Below are positions 10,568 through 22,097 of a stretch of 64,000 nt of DNA, one piece after another. The stretch spans positions 10,260,001 through 10,324,000 of the forward strand of contig OU015649.1 in the NCBI GenBank assembly GCA_907165275.2, read 5' to 3'. Source of the DNA: Zygaena filipendulae (lineage: Eukaryota > Arthropoda > Insecta > Lepidoptera > Zygaenidae). How positions within the stretch are numbered: the first letter of the stretch is position 1; the number at the start of each line of letters is the position of its first letter. The notes below the pieces were generated by a model. The model saw only the letters and a list, made by a program, of their open reading frames with translations. It was not told the DNA's origin and searched no databases. The position numbers and the translations under genes are program-made.

Positions 10568-11523
10568 ACAAAGAAATTCAACGCATGGATCAGAATAATG
10601 ACGACACGTTGTCGCCTCTGGTGCAAGTCATCGAACCATCTTATGACGTCTCATCAGTTCCACATGAAGAGACTGCAGAGCCGGCACCTGAACTCAATGC
10701 AGAGCCGGCACCTGAACTCAATCCTGACTTACTCGAAGCCTTAGGCGATGCTATGGATGATATTCCCATATATGGGCCAGATATTCATAGTAAGCTGGCC
10801 CAGCGTTGGCTACCTATCCTTAAAAAAGGTATACCAAACGAAGCAAAAGAAAAACTTCTGAAAGATTATTCCATCCCCGACAATTGCAGGTTGCTGAAGG
10901 CACCTACTCTGAATGCAGAAATATCTGCGGCTGTCCCCGACATAGTGAGGTCTAGGGACAAGAAAATTCAAGCTAAACAGGACCAGCTTGGCCGAGGCAT
11001 AACGGCCATCAATAAAGCGATGACTTTACTTCTGACCGGTGAAGACAAGGTTCAAGCGGTAAAAATTTTATCGGATGGTTGTCGTATACTTACCGACCTG
11101 CACTTTATAGAGACACAAGTGAGAACCAAACTCATACTACCTGGATTGGACAAAGCTTTCCTTACACTGATACAGGATCAAGACAGAGACGAGACTCTGT
11201 TTGGAAATAAATTACCGGAAAAAATCAAGGCTTCAAAAGCCATTGAAAAACAAGGGCTCCAAATCAAAAAAGTCCATAATCCAAAAGCTTCATCGGCAGG
11301 GACTGCAACATCTATTGCTCGCTCTCAGTACCAGGGAAACTGGTCGACCCCTCCTCGTTACCCGCCGCCAGCGAGACGAGGAGGGAGATCGTTTTCGCAC
11401 AACCCGTACAGGACGCCGGCGCCGCAAGCATATCGCCGAGCGCAACCCGCACTGACGACGGCGCCCTCGGCGCGCCCTCCGCAGTCCTCGGGCTACAACA
11501 AACGTGCCCCTGCGAAGCAGTAA
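10568..11523 (+). CDS. DIRS Gag-like protein, main exon
   Basis: Open from the splice acceptor; the first internal ATG is at 10585, giving 312 residues to TAA at 11521-11523. The N-terminal part has a perfect in-frame duplication of AEPAPELN (two copies near residues 32-48), the centre is helical and charged, and the C-terminus is Arg/Pro/Ser-rich (about residues 250-312), as in nucleic-acid-binding Gag tails. No zinc knuckle, usual for this class. Presumed structural protein of the element's ribonucleoprotein. The pol frame overlaps its 3' end in the -1 frame and is open for at least 300 nt upstream of this stop, which could allow frameshifting or reinitiation. Confidence 0.8.
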
Positions 11524-11714
11524 TACAGGTACATGCTGGTAGATTAAAATATTACTATGATTGCTGGCTAGGCATCACAGGTAATCCAGTTATTCTAGAT
11601 TTAATTCGTAATGGCTATAGTATACCCTTTGCTCGTAAAGTAGAACAAGTTTATTCCCCACGCAGCTCTTTTTCTATAAAAGAAAAACAGGAAGTAGCAC
11701 TTGCCATCCGTAAA

Positions 11715-13445
11715 TTGAAAGATTTAGGTGCTATTACAAAATGTAAGCCTCAAAAAGATCAATTCATATCTAATATCTTTTTGGTTCCAAAACCGAATGG
11801 CGGTCATAGATTCATACTAAACCTTAAACAGTTGAATAAGTTCGTTTCTAATGAACATTTCAAAATGGAGGATTATAGAACAGCCTCAAAGATGATACCA
11901 AAAAATGGTTTCATGGCGACTATTGATCTCAAAGAATCTTATTTACTTGTACCTGTCGCTCGCACTCATCGTAAGTATCTTAGATTTAAATTTGAAGACG
12001 AAAATTTAAAAACCACTTTGTATGAGTTCACTGCTATGCCGTACGGATTATCGTCGGCACCGCGAACATTTACAAAGATCATGAGAGAAGTAGTAGGTTA
12101 TTTAAGGCATCGTGGATTTAAATCTGTCATTTATCTCGACGACTGGCTATGTATAGGCGATAATTATGGTGATTGTCAGAGAAATGTTAGTGAAACTCTT
12201 AAATTACTCAACTGTTTAGGCTTCGTAGTGAACTTTGATAAAAGCTGTTTACGCCCAAAACAATGTTGTAAATTTTTAGGGTTTATATACAACTCGGTGG
12301 ATATGTCAATTTCGTTACCACTAGACAAGCGTAACAAAATACTACAATTAGTGCAAAAATTTACTTTACTACCGGTGTGTTCCATAAGAGACTTTGCACA
12401 TTTATTAGGTGTCCTAACCGCAGCATGCCCAGCCGTTAGATACGGCTGGCTTTATACAAAAGAATTAGAGCGACAGAAATATTTAGCTTTAATAAAACTT
12501 CAAAGTTACGAAGCAAAATTTAAACCTCCGGTTACTATCTTGCCGGACTTAGAATGGTGGATTAAAATCATTTTCTCCACAGCGAATTCCATCGAAATGC
12601 CTGATTACGTTCTAGAAATATTTACTGACGCGTCTATGACCGGCTGGGGTGCATATTGTAATAACAATCGTGTTAATGGTGGATGGAAACACAGTGAGCG
12701 TAGTTATCATATAAATTATCTGGAACTACTCGCAGTCTTTCTCGGTCTGAAATGCTTTGCTCGAGAATATGAAAATTGTAATATTTTGTTACGCATTGAT
12801 AATACAACTGCGATCAGTTACATCAATAGAATGGGAGGAGTTCAATTTCCCCACTTGACCGATTTGACCAAAACTATTTGGCAGTGGTGCGAAAAGCGAA
12901 ATATATGGTTGTTCGCTTCTTATATAAACACAAAAGATAACATAGAAGCAGACCAAGAGTCAAGAAAGATTAACCCCGATATCGAGTGGTGTCTGTCTGA
13001 CGAAGAGTATCGAAGGGTTATAAAAACATTCGGTGAACCAGCTATAGATCTGTTCGCCTCTCGCACTACCGCTAAATGCGAAACATACGTCTCGTGGAAA
13101 CCTGATCCAGACGCCTGGACAGTAGACGCATTTACAATAAACTGGAAATCTACGTATTTTTATGCATTTCCACCTTTTTCATTAATCTTAAAATGCATAC
13201 AGAAAATAATTAGAGATGAAGCAGAAGGTATCTTCATATTCCCTTATTGGCCGTCCCAGCCTTGGTTTCCCTTGCTTATGAAAATAGTTCAATCAGATAT
13301 TTTATATTTTTATCCAGATCCAAACTTCTCGTTGTCTTTTGCCAGGACTTATCAACTCCCTCCGAGGCAGTTTACCCTGGCTGCGGCGATACTCTCCGGG
13401 CTGCCTTCGCAACCAGAGGGACACCATACCCGGCGCTCGACCTAA
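11715..13445 (+). CDS. DIRS reverse transcriptase / RNase H / MT-like protein
   Basis: 576 residues from the first ATG, but the frame is open further upstream, into gag, so the native protein is probably longer (protein-like sequence VIQVHAGRLKYYYDCWLGI begins at 11520). RT: IDLKES with D71, PYGLSSAP at about 109-116, YLDD at 140-143. RNase H: FTDAS (D306), E338, D363 and DNIEAD near 409, all catalytic acids present. The C-terminal part with DLFAS (446-450) and AFPPF (485-489) matches the methyltransferase-like region of DIRS elements; the family's NPPF-like motif here reads FPPF, so activity is uncertain. TAA at 13443-13445 lies 2 nt before the recombinase ATG. Confidence 0.93.
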   Translation: MKDLGAITKCKPQKDQFISNIFLVPKPNGGHRFILNLKQLNKFVSNEHFKMEDYRTASKMIPKNGFMATIDLKESYLLVPVARTHRKYLRFKFEDENLKTTLYEFTAMPYGLSSAPRTFTKIMREVVGYLRHRGFKSVIYLDDWLCIGDNYGDCQRNVSETLKLLNCLGFVVNFDKSCLRPKQCCKFLGFIYNSVDMSISLPLDKRNKILQLVQKFTLLPVCSIRDFAHLLGVLTAACPAVRYGWLYTKELERQKYLALIKLQSYEAKFKPPVTILPDLEWWIKIIFSTANSIEMPDYVLEIFTDASMTGWGAYCNNNRVNGGWKHSERSYHINYLELLAVFLGLKCFAREYENCNILLRIDNTTAISYINRMGGVQFPHLTDLTKTIWQWCEKRNIWLFASYINTKDNIEADQESRKINPDIEWCLSDEEYRRVIKTFGEPAIDLFASRTTAKCETYVSWKPDPDAWTVDAFTINWKSTYFYAFPPFSLILKCIQKIIRDEAEGIFIFPYWPSQPWFPLLMKIVQSDILYFYPDPNFSLSFARTYQLPPRQFTLAAAILSGLPSQPEGHHTRRST

Positions 13446-13447
13446 TT

Positions 13448-14356
13448 ATGGCTTCACTCTCCAAAAACACTATACTCCAGTATAGCGTAACCTATAAACT
13501 GTGGTGGGAGTTCTGTCGAACCAATCGCCTAAGTCCTTTCACAACCTCATCTTCGAATGTTATTCTTTTTCTAACTGAACAGTTCAATAAAGGAGCCGCG
13601 TATGGATCCTTGAATAGCCATCGCTCAGCTCTGTCTCTACTTTTAGGTAATAACACAACTTCTAATGATCTAGTAAAACGACTTCTCAAAGGCGTTTATA
13701 AATTAAGACCCGCTACTCCAAAATACTCATACACTTGGGATCCACAGTTAGTTTTAAATTTTGTCGCAAATTGGATGCCCAATAGGGACCTCTCAATTGA
13801 AAAAATTACTAAGAAATTGGTGGTTCTCTTAGCACTCTGTACAGCGCATAGAGTACAAACTCTATCTCTAATAAAATTAGATAATATCCTCATAGGTCCT
13901 TCGGGTATCCAAATAGGTATTTCGGATATAATTAAAATTTCTGCAGCCGGACGAGACCAACCAGTGCTGACGTTGCCCTATTTTGAAGAAAATAGAGCAA
14001 TCTGTCCAGCTACTTTAATAGAAGACTATATGTTTGTTACAAAAGATCTAAGAAGTGAGACCACAAATACTCTTATAGTAACGTTCAAGCGGCCTCACAA
14101 GGCGGCAACTGCTCAAACCATCAGCAGATGGATTAAGCAGGTGCTGAGCGAGAGCGGCGTGGATGTGGCGAGGTTCAGCGCGCACAGCACGCGGCACGCC
14201 GCTACATCCGCGGCCAGCTCGAGTGGCCTCTCCTTAGAAGCCATTAGGAAAGCGGCAGGTTGGACAAGCAGGTCTCAGACCTTTGCTAAATTTTACCATC
14301 GTCCAATAGTAAGCCAAGATAACTTCGCAAGATCGGTATTACTGCCTAACGAATGA
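13448..14356 (+). CDS. DIRS tyrosine recombinase
   Basis: 302 residues from ATG at 13448, chosen because MASLSKNTILQY starts the usual N-terminal SAM-like domain; the frame is open about 200 nt further upstream, overlapping pol. Catalytic pattern of tyrosine recombinases is present: R in CTAHRVQTL, HSTRHAA (H-X2-R), GWTS (W) and the nucleophile Y in AKFYHRP near the C-terminus. It integrates a circular DNA copy and replaces the DDE integrase of LTR elements. No lesion seen. Confidence 0.93.
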   Translation: MASLSKNTILQYSVTYKLWWEFCRTNRLSPFTTSSSNVILFLTEQFNKGAAYGSLNSHRSALSLLLGNNTTSNDLVKRLLKGVYKLRPATPKYSYTWDPQLVLNFVANWMPNRDLSIEKITKKLVVLLALCTAHRVQTLSLIKLDNILIGPSGIQIGISDIIKISAAGRDQPVLTLPYFEENRAICPATLIEDYMFVTKDLRSETTNTLIVTFKRPHKAATAQTISRWIKQVLSESGVDVARFSAHSTRHAATSAASSSGLSLEAIRKAAGWTSRSQTFAKFYHRPIVSQDNFARSVLLPNE

Positions 14357-14533
14357 AAGTGTTTTGAGTCTATCTAAAAATTCAAATACGAATTGGTATT
14401 ATTAGAATTATAGTGATTAAATTTTATTTTTATTTCTAAGATGATTTCATTGTATTGATATAAAGATTTGAATTATTTCTTAAAGAATAAATAAAGATTG
14501 TTTACATTTCACAAAATTTTCATCTCTGAACAT

Positions 14534-14645
14534 CTACAATGTTATATCTGAAGAATTAAACGAACGAAATATAATATATGATCAAACGAACTTGCAAAGT
14601 GAAGTTCGCTCAATATTATATGAGTACGTTTAATTCGAAGATATA
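14534..14645 (+). repeat. DIRS internal complementary region
   Basis: 14534-14574 is the reverse complement of the left end (9808-9848) and 14575-14645 the reverse complement of the right end (14812-14882), fused with no extra base. This is the defining DIRS-1 feature, thought to template completion of a circular intermediate by bridging the two termini. Confidence 0.93.
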
Positions 14646-14693
14646 GACTCCCCCCCACCCGATACCCAAATAGAAAATTTTGAGTTTTCTCTA

Positions 14694-14882
14694 AAAGAAT
14701 GATGAACGAGAGCCGCGTTTATCCGCTCGTAGGTAGACAGTACTTTGTTTTTTTATTACTACCTACTCTAAAGGTGCAATATGTTGCCAGTACGATACAG
14801 TACTACAATGTTATATCTTCGAATTAAACGTACTCATATAATATTGAGCGAACTTCACTTTGCAAGTTCGTTTGATCATATA
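14694..14882 (-). repeat. DIRS right inverted terminal repeat
   Basis: Inverse of the left terminal repeat over about 150 bp plus a right-specific outer extension of about 40 bp (14843-14882), which contains ATATTGAGCGAACTTCAC. The extension is repeated inverted in the internal complementary region. Confidence 0.9.
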
Positions 14883-15073
14883 TAATATGGTCCAACTTAA
14901 AAGATAGGATAGTTTTTATTCCGAAATTCCCGCGGGAACTCCGGAAAATGCGGGGAACAGCTAATCACCGTAAACTACTGTCAGAGGTACAAAGAAGGAC
15001 GTAGAGTACTTTTTTCCCAGAATTCCCGCGGGAACTCCGAAATATCGCGGATGAAATCGCGGGGGACAGCTAG
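14883..15073 (+). repeat. Right half of Helitron-like unit split by DIRS
   Basis: Resumes with TAATATGGTCCAACTTAAAA exactly where 9807 stops and ends GACAGCTAG before T at 15074. It contains an internal duplicated end (CAGCTAATCACC at about 14957), as in the copy at 42029-42304. Confidence 0.85.
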
Positions 15074-16052
15074 TAATTATATAGATTTTCATGTGTGTTT
15101 GAAGATTTGGTGTACAAATTCTTTAGTTCTCAATGAGATTTATTGTGGAGCTGATTAATAAATATCTATATTCTATAGCATAGCCTTGAGCGCGCTGACG
15201 ACACTTTATAAAAATACAATTAAAACTATATAAAAGATATCAATAAAATATTCTTTTTATCAATCTATTTTATTGCTGCTTATCGCCGTCACAACACACT
15301 GACTTAATTAACGTCAGGTGGCTCCAACTAGTGAAGTAATAATATCATGTATTAACTTTGATCGTATTTTTATCTTACAACGATCACCTAAATAGATATT
15401 TGTTTTTATTTTTTATTTTATTTTTATTTTATTAAGAAATCAAACAGTGATAAAGACACCCATAAATATAAAACATAGAAATTCACAGCAGTAAGACCAA
15501 TTACAGATTTCTTCGTAAATGTTATTATAAGTATTGATGCGGTAAGGAAGGAAGTTGAAATAGTACATTGTTATCCTAGGGGTGAAAGTAACTTATTTAG
15601 TCCCGAGACGGGACGGGACTTATTTAGTCTCGGGACTTAATAAGTCTTTCTCCAGAGGATAACACGTTGCTTTTCATTACGAATGCAAGGAAAGTCAAAA
15701 TCAAAATAGGAATTAGCTAAAGAAAAAAATGAGTGAATTTTATTTTACATAAATCAACCATTAGGTGTGCTACTGGCCAGTAAGTATGCCCCCTATGACA
15801 TAAAAAAAAAACTTGAGTTTCTGCAGTATCCAGCTGTCAGTTGAAAGCGATTCTCCTTAGGGCTGAAAAGTGTTACTTTCAACCCGCTTCTCAGGCAACT
15901 TCAGACCTACTTTCCGAGTATAAGTAATGAAAAGATATTATGTAGATACATATGAGTTTAACATTATTACATTGAAGGTTATAGAAAAATAAGTTACTAA
16001 TGCTAGTTATAAAACTTAATTAACGTGTTTAGTTGCGTGTATTTCATACGCG
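15074..16052. other. Non-coding spacer with a hairpin and a retroposon tail
   Basis: No gene seen. 15588-15650 contains GTCCCGAGAC and its inverse GTCTCGGGAC flanked by ACTTATTTA / TTAATAAGT, forming an imperfect hairpin. About 15758-15812 carries a degenerate tail ending GCCCCCTATGACATAAAAAAA, a lepidopteran LINE/SINE tail. Confidence 0.5.
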
Positions 16053-16308
16053 GTAATTTCGGAAAACCCGCGGGAATTCCGGGAAAAAAGTACTCTAGGT
16101 ATGTCCATCTTTGTACCTACCCCTGACAGTAGTGTTCCTCGCATTCGTTCCGGAGTTCCCGCGGGAATTCCAGAATAAAAACTATCCTATCTTTTAAGTT
16201 GGACCATATTATAAATGGTTACAAAATTTTATCAAAATCCGTTCAGTAGTCCATCGCTGACAAACAACGTGACACGTGATTTATATATATTAAGATTATT
16301 AAGAATAA
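16053..16308 (-). repeat. Helitron-like repeat
   Basis: Minus-oriented relative of the 9-kb array: shares the GGACCATATTATAAATGG core and the GACACGTGATTTATATATAT end. It lacks a clean CTAG terminus. Confidence 0.8.
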
Positions 16309-16496
16309 GATAAGATTAAGATGTTACAGAAGTTCCCTACAACACAGATATTCCAAAATAGTTAGGTAGGTAGGTACGTGCGCAGATAAAACTGCGGTGA
16401 ACAGCTAGTTGATATAAGAGATAGAAAGAGAGAAAGAGAGAGGGGGAAAGGGAGAAGTATCAAAGCTGATAAGAATTTATTGTATACTAGCTGTTC

Positions 16497-16683
16497 CCCG
16501 TGATTTCACTCGCGTTCATTTCGGAGATCCTGCAGGAATTCCGGGATATAAGTACTTTATGTCCTTTAATACCCCTGACAACGTGCATGCAAAATTTCGT
16601 GATGGTTGGTTGAGCCGTTAAGGCGTGAAAGCGTAACAAACAAACAAACAAACTCACTTTCGCATTTATAATATTAATAAGGA
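16497..16683 (-). repeat. Helitron-like repeat, complete
   Basis: 187 bp; plus-strand ends A/CTAGCTGTTCCCC...AATAAGGA/T, i.e. a TC...CTAG element between A and T on the minus strand. It carries the (AAAC)n stretch and AAGGCGTGAAAGCGTAAC typical of the family. A GA-rich low-complexity tract (16408-16452) lies just upstream. Confidence 0.85.
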
Positions 16684-19417
16684 TCAACCAGTAAGGTATA
16701 CATATATGGGTAGAACAACGCCCAATAATTAATCACCGCCACAAGCTTATCACATTTTTCAGGGAGATAAAATAAATGAAAAAGTTGGTGTATGTGTCTA
16801 TTGCGAAAGTGTCTAAAATAATTTTATAAAAGGTAGATAAGGAACAGGATAGTATTTATAACGGAAAAAATTATAGTCCTCAAAGGAACTCCGAAATACA
16901 TGCTGGTATTACAATAATATATTCGTTTGAAATGAGTTTATAATCAATAATATTAATATATTATCTACTAGTAATATAATAAAGTTGTTTTGTTTCATTA
17001 ATACCTACATGTAACGTAAGTACATACGGTCCCAAAGCAAGCCTACTGTGCCTCTCCATAATCCATGCTGAAGTTTTCATAACCAAGATTTACCGAGATT
17101 AATAACAATTAATTTGTAATTTGCCAACGCTTCTATTAATATTAATATATTAATGAAATTCTGTTTAGTAAATTTATTGCATTATCCTATTACAACATCA
17201 CACCCGCGTCTGTTTGTTTAGTAGGTAGTTACATACCTATAATGTTTAAGTAAATTCGGGCTAAAGTTTAACATGAACTTTAGTAACAGCATTAATAATT
17301 TTCTTGTTGTGATGTGTCTTGTGTTATTGAATTCCCTCAAGTGTGTAGGCACTGTATACAGCATATGTACATAAATATGAAAACGAAATAAATATCAATG
17401 CAGTTGCAAAATATAGTGACGGGAATATTATGTTACGCTCGAGACAATTCTAGCATCAACAATAAAGGCATTGTTCCCGAAAATATAAATAGTATTATGC
17501 AAAAAAGCAGGTGTCACACAAGGGGATTCACCTTAACATGGATATGCTGAGGGTATCACATCATATGTATCTATATCTCCTAAACATTACTAGGTTCTAT
17601 AATCTATATTGTACCTATACCTACTTTATTTCTTCATTATCACCGAACAGCTTTCACAGCTGAAACTTGAAATGAATATTTAAACTCCGTAACTAATTTT
17701 TTACAAAAAACTTATTGACCTAACGCGGCGTGTTATGTTGACAGTGAATCAACCCAGGTATGATGTCACTAAAATACATGAGGCAATGTTGAACAATTAT
17801 TTATACCAAACATCTACATTATATGTATATTTACTCACAATATAATTGTTTATTATTGTTCTTGAAGTAATAAAATAGCTGTATTTTTATGTATTTGCAA
17901 GCTATAACTCGTTAGAGAAAATCTCTATGATAGGTATGTATTATATAAGCATTTTATGGATGAGTTTTCAAGCCCTAATACAATGCAATAAAGTAGATGG
18001 TATCAAAATGTCCTGAGTCCAAGCCAGCGTAGGCTTCCGTTTGGCATATAGCCAATGTGGTCCACAACTATACGATGCCTCTAGAGTTAGTTCACTATCT
18101 AAAATTACCATAACAATTGTACGAGGTCATAAAATGTAGTAGGTATTTGATACGATTTTGTAGTTTTATATTGTGATGAAACTTCTTTGTGTACTATGGG
18201 AACAAAATATTAGCCACCCGGGCGCAGTTAGCCGGTACAGATTTTTTTTTCGTTTTATAAATTTCACTTCTTGCCCGTGTAAACACCGATTTTATTATAG
18301 AATAACCCTCGTCTTATTTATACCATAGAACTGAATTTCAAATATCTGAGTCAAGATTCGTACACGTACGTAAACCCTACCTTTTTATAAGCTCGATATC
18401 AGTAGGTAACATAATATTATGGAAATATTTAAAAAAATAAGATGTATATGACTGTTTGTTGCCAAAAAATAAATAAATAAATAAATAATGAATATATCTA
18501 CTAGCTAGTCGCCGCGTCTTTGTCATGAATATTTTTTAATATTGCATTATTTGCATTAATTGCATTGTTTTATATGTCTGACTGTGTTATTGCTAATAGT
18601 AATGATTTTGTTTCAAAGTGCTTTAAGTTGCAATGCAATAAACAGATAAATTACCGAAATACATAAGTAGGTAGTAGGTACTATTTTCGCTTAAAATTTT
18701 AAATTTATTTTTAGACATTCATAGATTAGGTAGTATTGGTATCTCTGCTTTACCTTCGCCGAGTGGCTTTGCGACAGACAGCGCGGCGCGGCGTCTGCAA
18801 TCTCTCCGAGAGTTAAAGTATTTTCAGTGACAGTGCAAAGTGGCAGGATCTCCTTTAGCTTTGTCTGAATAAAATTCGAATAAAAATAGATAGATCTAAA
18901 GAGGACGATAAGGATAAACGAATGGTAATAAAACTGCTTTTCTGGATGATCAAAGAATTTGGAATTAGCTTAAAAAAGTGATTACTGAAAAATTTGAAAC
19001 ACATATTCACTACCTATTTACATATTTACTTTTAATATGACTGTTAATTAACGTTTTTCATGTTCAATATGTTTTTATTGACTCTGAGTTTCATAACACA
19101 CGTCCAATATAGATTCCTACGAAAAAAATCAAAATATATACGCCTAACCAAATGGTATAATCTGTACCTAGTATTTGTATGGTATTATATTATCTGTGTC
19201 TATATAGTTTGTGACGCTGTAGGGGGTAATCTATGGATCAACTAAAAGGTTTTGAAAATAGAACATGACCAGAACCACAGTGACTAATTCAATTCCAGTC
19301 TGAACGATTTAAGTAAGAGACCTTACGTTTTATTATAATATTGTAGAAAAGGAGCATGTTTGATAGTGCGATAAAAAATTATTTATTTAAAAGAGGCAAT
19401 AATTAAATTTGCTTTTA
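16684..19417. other. Non-coding spacer
   Basis: AT-rich sequence with an AAAT microsatellite near 18467-18488 and a small GC-rich patch at about 18755-18845. No coding region, RNA gene or repeat family recognised. Confidence 0.45.
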
Positions 19418-19640
19418 ACCGACTTCAAAAAGGAGGAGGTTCTCAATTTGACGCGTACCTGTTTTATTTTTTATAATTTTTTGTCATAAATAAAAAAACA
19501 AATTACACACCGACTTAGTATATGTAGAACGATTTGACCAAAAATGACGCTTAAATTCTTTTAAAATATCTTTGATGTTCCAGAAAAGTTTTAGACTGGG
19601 ATTTTCCTAGCTGAGATTAAACGGACAGAACAATTTGATG
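19418..19640 (+). repeat. Dispersed lepidopteran repeat (CCGACTTCAAAAAGGAGG type)
   Basis: Contains ACCGACTTCAAAAAGGAGGA, a sequence I recall as very common in lepidopteran genomes. A weaker relative, CTTTCAAATAGGAGGAGG, is at about 22976. Class uncertain, boundaries approximate. Confidence 0.45.
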
Positions 19641-20019
19641 ATCATACAAATCTTTTTTTATTTCACAAAAACAGCGTAAAATTGCTCAATATAATCAGTA
19701 ATAAACATTAATGATAGTGCTATTACTGCCACAGCCGATTTCACATCTTCACCATTTCTTAGAAACTAAAATGTTAAAAATCACGTAAGCCAATTCAGAC
19801 GTATGTAATAGGTATTGTTAAGTCACGGTTTAATCTCTACAAATGGACAAACAGCGACTACTCGCATAATAAGTACTATTTGTTATTACGGAGAGTCGTT
19901 GGATCATTGCAGTGGCAATGACTTGAGTTTTACTTTGCTGTTTGAAATAGGCACATACGAATGAGAGTTGAGTTGAGTTGTTTACGAATGATGATTTTAT
20001 ATGTTTAATACATTTAAGT

Positions 20020-20226
20020 CTTTTGGGTCCGTGCGTGACAGCGGGCTGCCAACTGAAAACCAGCGCTAGGTGTTCCCGCACCTAGCTAATGCTGAGTTGG
20101 TGACCTTTTCGGCAGAGCATGCAAGAGATATTATCTATGTCTCTTTAGATTAGGCACTGTTGATGTTTGTTTCTTTTTCTTGTGTGTTGTGCTGAAATAA
20201 ATGTATTTTCTTTCTTCTTTCTTTCT
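20020..20226 (+). repeat. LINE 3' tail with CTTT repeats
   Basis: Contains GGGCTGCCAACTGAAAACCA and ends GAAATAAATGTATTTTC plus a run of CTTT units, the form of a truncated lepidopteran non-LTR element tail. Confidence 0.5.
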
Positions 20227-20439
20227 AACTGTCTTTTAGAACAAAGTTTTTTATCGTACGGTGCCAATGGGAGCTAGGGGAAATTTTCCGTCACGGCGTC
20301 ATAGGTGCGCGCTTATTGGTTAATTAAGGGTTTAGGAACGATTATTATTGGTTACTTATTGGTTCTCGCCGGCTGCTCTCATAAATCAGTGACGTTCAGT
20401 TGTCAGTGGCTATACAGTTTGACAACATAGTTTGTTATC

Positions 20440-20612
20440 GTACTACGGAATAAAAAGTACCCTATGTATTAATCTGATGTATAAGCTATATTATTGTAAA
20501 GTTTCATTTAAATCCATCCAGTAGTAGTTTTTGCGTGAATGAGTAACAAACATCCATCCATCCATCCATCCATACTTACAAACTTTCGCGTTTATAATAT
20601 TAGTAGGATTTA
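20440..20612 (-). repeat. Helitron-like repeat with CATC microsatellite
   Basis: Minus-oriented, from GGAATAAAAAGTACCC to TTATAATATTAGTAGGA before T. A (CATC) run at about 20550-20572 sits where other copies carry AAAC units, showing microsatellite drift at that internal spot. Confidence 0.7.
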
Positions 20613-20937
20613 TGTCTATCTACGTCACAATTTAATCTATTTCGCCATCATCTAGAATAACAATTACAAAGCTTAGAAAGCACAATTTACATAGGTATAG
20701 CTACAAGGTACCTATAATACACACCGTTGGTTTTATTAAACGAAAACTTTTATATACAGTAGTGTCACGTGTAGTTTTATTTAATTTAAAAACAAATAAT
20801 TTGAAAAAGTGATCGTTGACGATCGATCGTTGATTTTATTTTTGTCGTCAGTACCTATAATTGCCTATCATGGTTTGAAATTACCTACGTATTAAATTAA
20901 TATAAAAATATAATTTAAGTTTTATCTCTTCACTCAC

Positions 20938-21125
20938 ATCCGTAACGCCACATGCGGCACCAGCGGAAGATCAGCGTCGGGCCCCACGGTTCTCGACTTA
21001 TGCTGAGCTAGTTATCCTTTTTGTTGCGACACGCTGGTTGTGCTTCTTATTGTCATTGCATATTAACGGTTGTCGTAACGAATAAAGTTTATTTCATTTC
21101 ATTTCATTTCATTTTATTTCATATG
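20938..21125 (+). repeat. LINE 3' tail with ATTTC repeats
   Basis: CATGCGGCACCAGCGGAAGA...GTCGGGCCCCACGG followed by GTAACGAATAAAGTTT and an ATTTC run (21092-21122). A known style of lepidopteran non-LTR 3' end; the host insertion is 5'-truncated. Confidence 0.5.
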
Positions 21126-21269
21126 ATTTAATTTCATATCTCAAATTTATGAACTATAAACGTAGAATTAGATAGAAATTTATTTCGTAATTCGTTACGT
21201 AGGTAAATCACATAGCCGTGTAAGACTGCTCGCGTAAATAAATAACAATATTGGTGACTAAAGCAAAAT

Positions 21270-21500
21270 TATGAGGTATTGATGATGCTAGTCGATGTGC
21301 GTTCAGAATCAGTGTCGTCACACTTGGCCCACAGACCCGGACACAGCTGTCAAGCGTCCACAGCGGGATGGAGAGCGCCGAGCGCGCCGTCGCGTCGGGA
21401 GTATGCGAGTAGCCTGGGAAACCGACGCCCTAGCGCTCCCTCGCTGCCACCGGCCACGCCAACGCCTTTGACATTGAACGTCAATTGTGAACTTGACTTA
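21270..21500. other. GC-rich patch
   Basis: A local rise in GC and CpG against AT-rich surroundings, with an open frame (21279-21518) rich in Pro/Ser/Arg but without recognisable domains. Could be a promoter or 5' exon of an unseen gene; not called as coding. Confidence 0.35.
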
Positions 21501-22097
21501 CTTTTTGCACTACACTAACAATATGTTTCAATGAAACGATCAATAGTAAGTATTCAATGTCAATATTAAGTAGATATACATGTACTTGCATTTCAACAAT
21601 TTGTCGTAAAGAATGAAATTCTTAGAAGTAACGCATCTATAATATCTAGACACGCCGGTAGCGTGTCAAGCCAAAGTTATCAAGCTGAGAGAACTGGCGA
21701 GTATTTTTTTATAACAAGACGGTTTCAGTTTTACTTATATGCAATTATAATTCTTGACCTTACTGGGTCATAATGCGCATCTTTAGTTTGTTTACTGCGT
21801 TGAGAAAACTAGCAGAAATCGTCATGCGTCACGCACAAAAAGCGTTACGTCCATACAAATCGAGACATTCGGTTCCGTCCGGTGTAGTTCGGATATTTTT
21901 GTTAAGAGCTGGCTGCCATACTGGTTTACATCATATTGTATTAGCTAAATGTAACTTTTTGTGGTTGTTTTAATTCATATAAATTAATTGTCTGATTATT
22001 GCATATTTGTTATGGAAATTCAGGGAATGGAAACTGCAGCAAAGTACCTATGCGTTATACAAACTTACGCTAATTTTATATTTCGATACAACAATTA

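Larger units (their letters stand above)
9808..14882 (+). mobile_element. Complete DIRS-type tyrosine-recombinase retrotransposon
   Basis: A 5,075-bp element with inverted terminal repeats, gag, RT/RNase H, tyrosine recombinase and an internal complementary region. The ends are set by two independent signals: the interrupted Helitron-like unit (CCATTTA before, TAATATGG after) and the internal complementary region, which joins the complements of exactly these two ends. There is no target-site duplication, as expected for recombinase-mediated insertion of a circle. pol and recombinase frames are open; gag exon 1 carries an insertion with an in-frame stop. Confidence 0.95.

Noticed and set aside
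12176..12385. Minus-strand frame within DIRS pol
   Set aside because: Antisense shadow of the reverse transcriptase.
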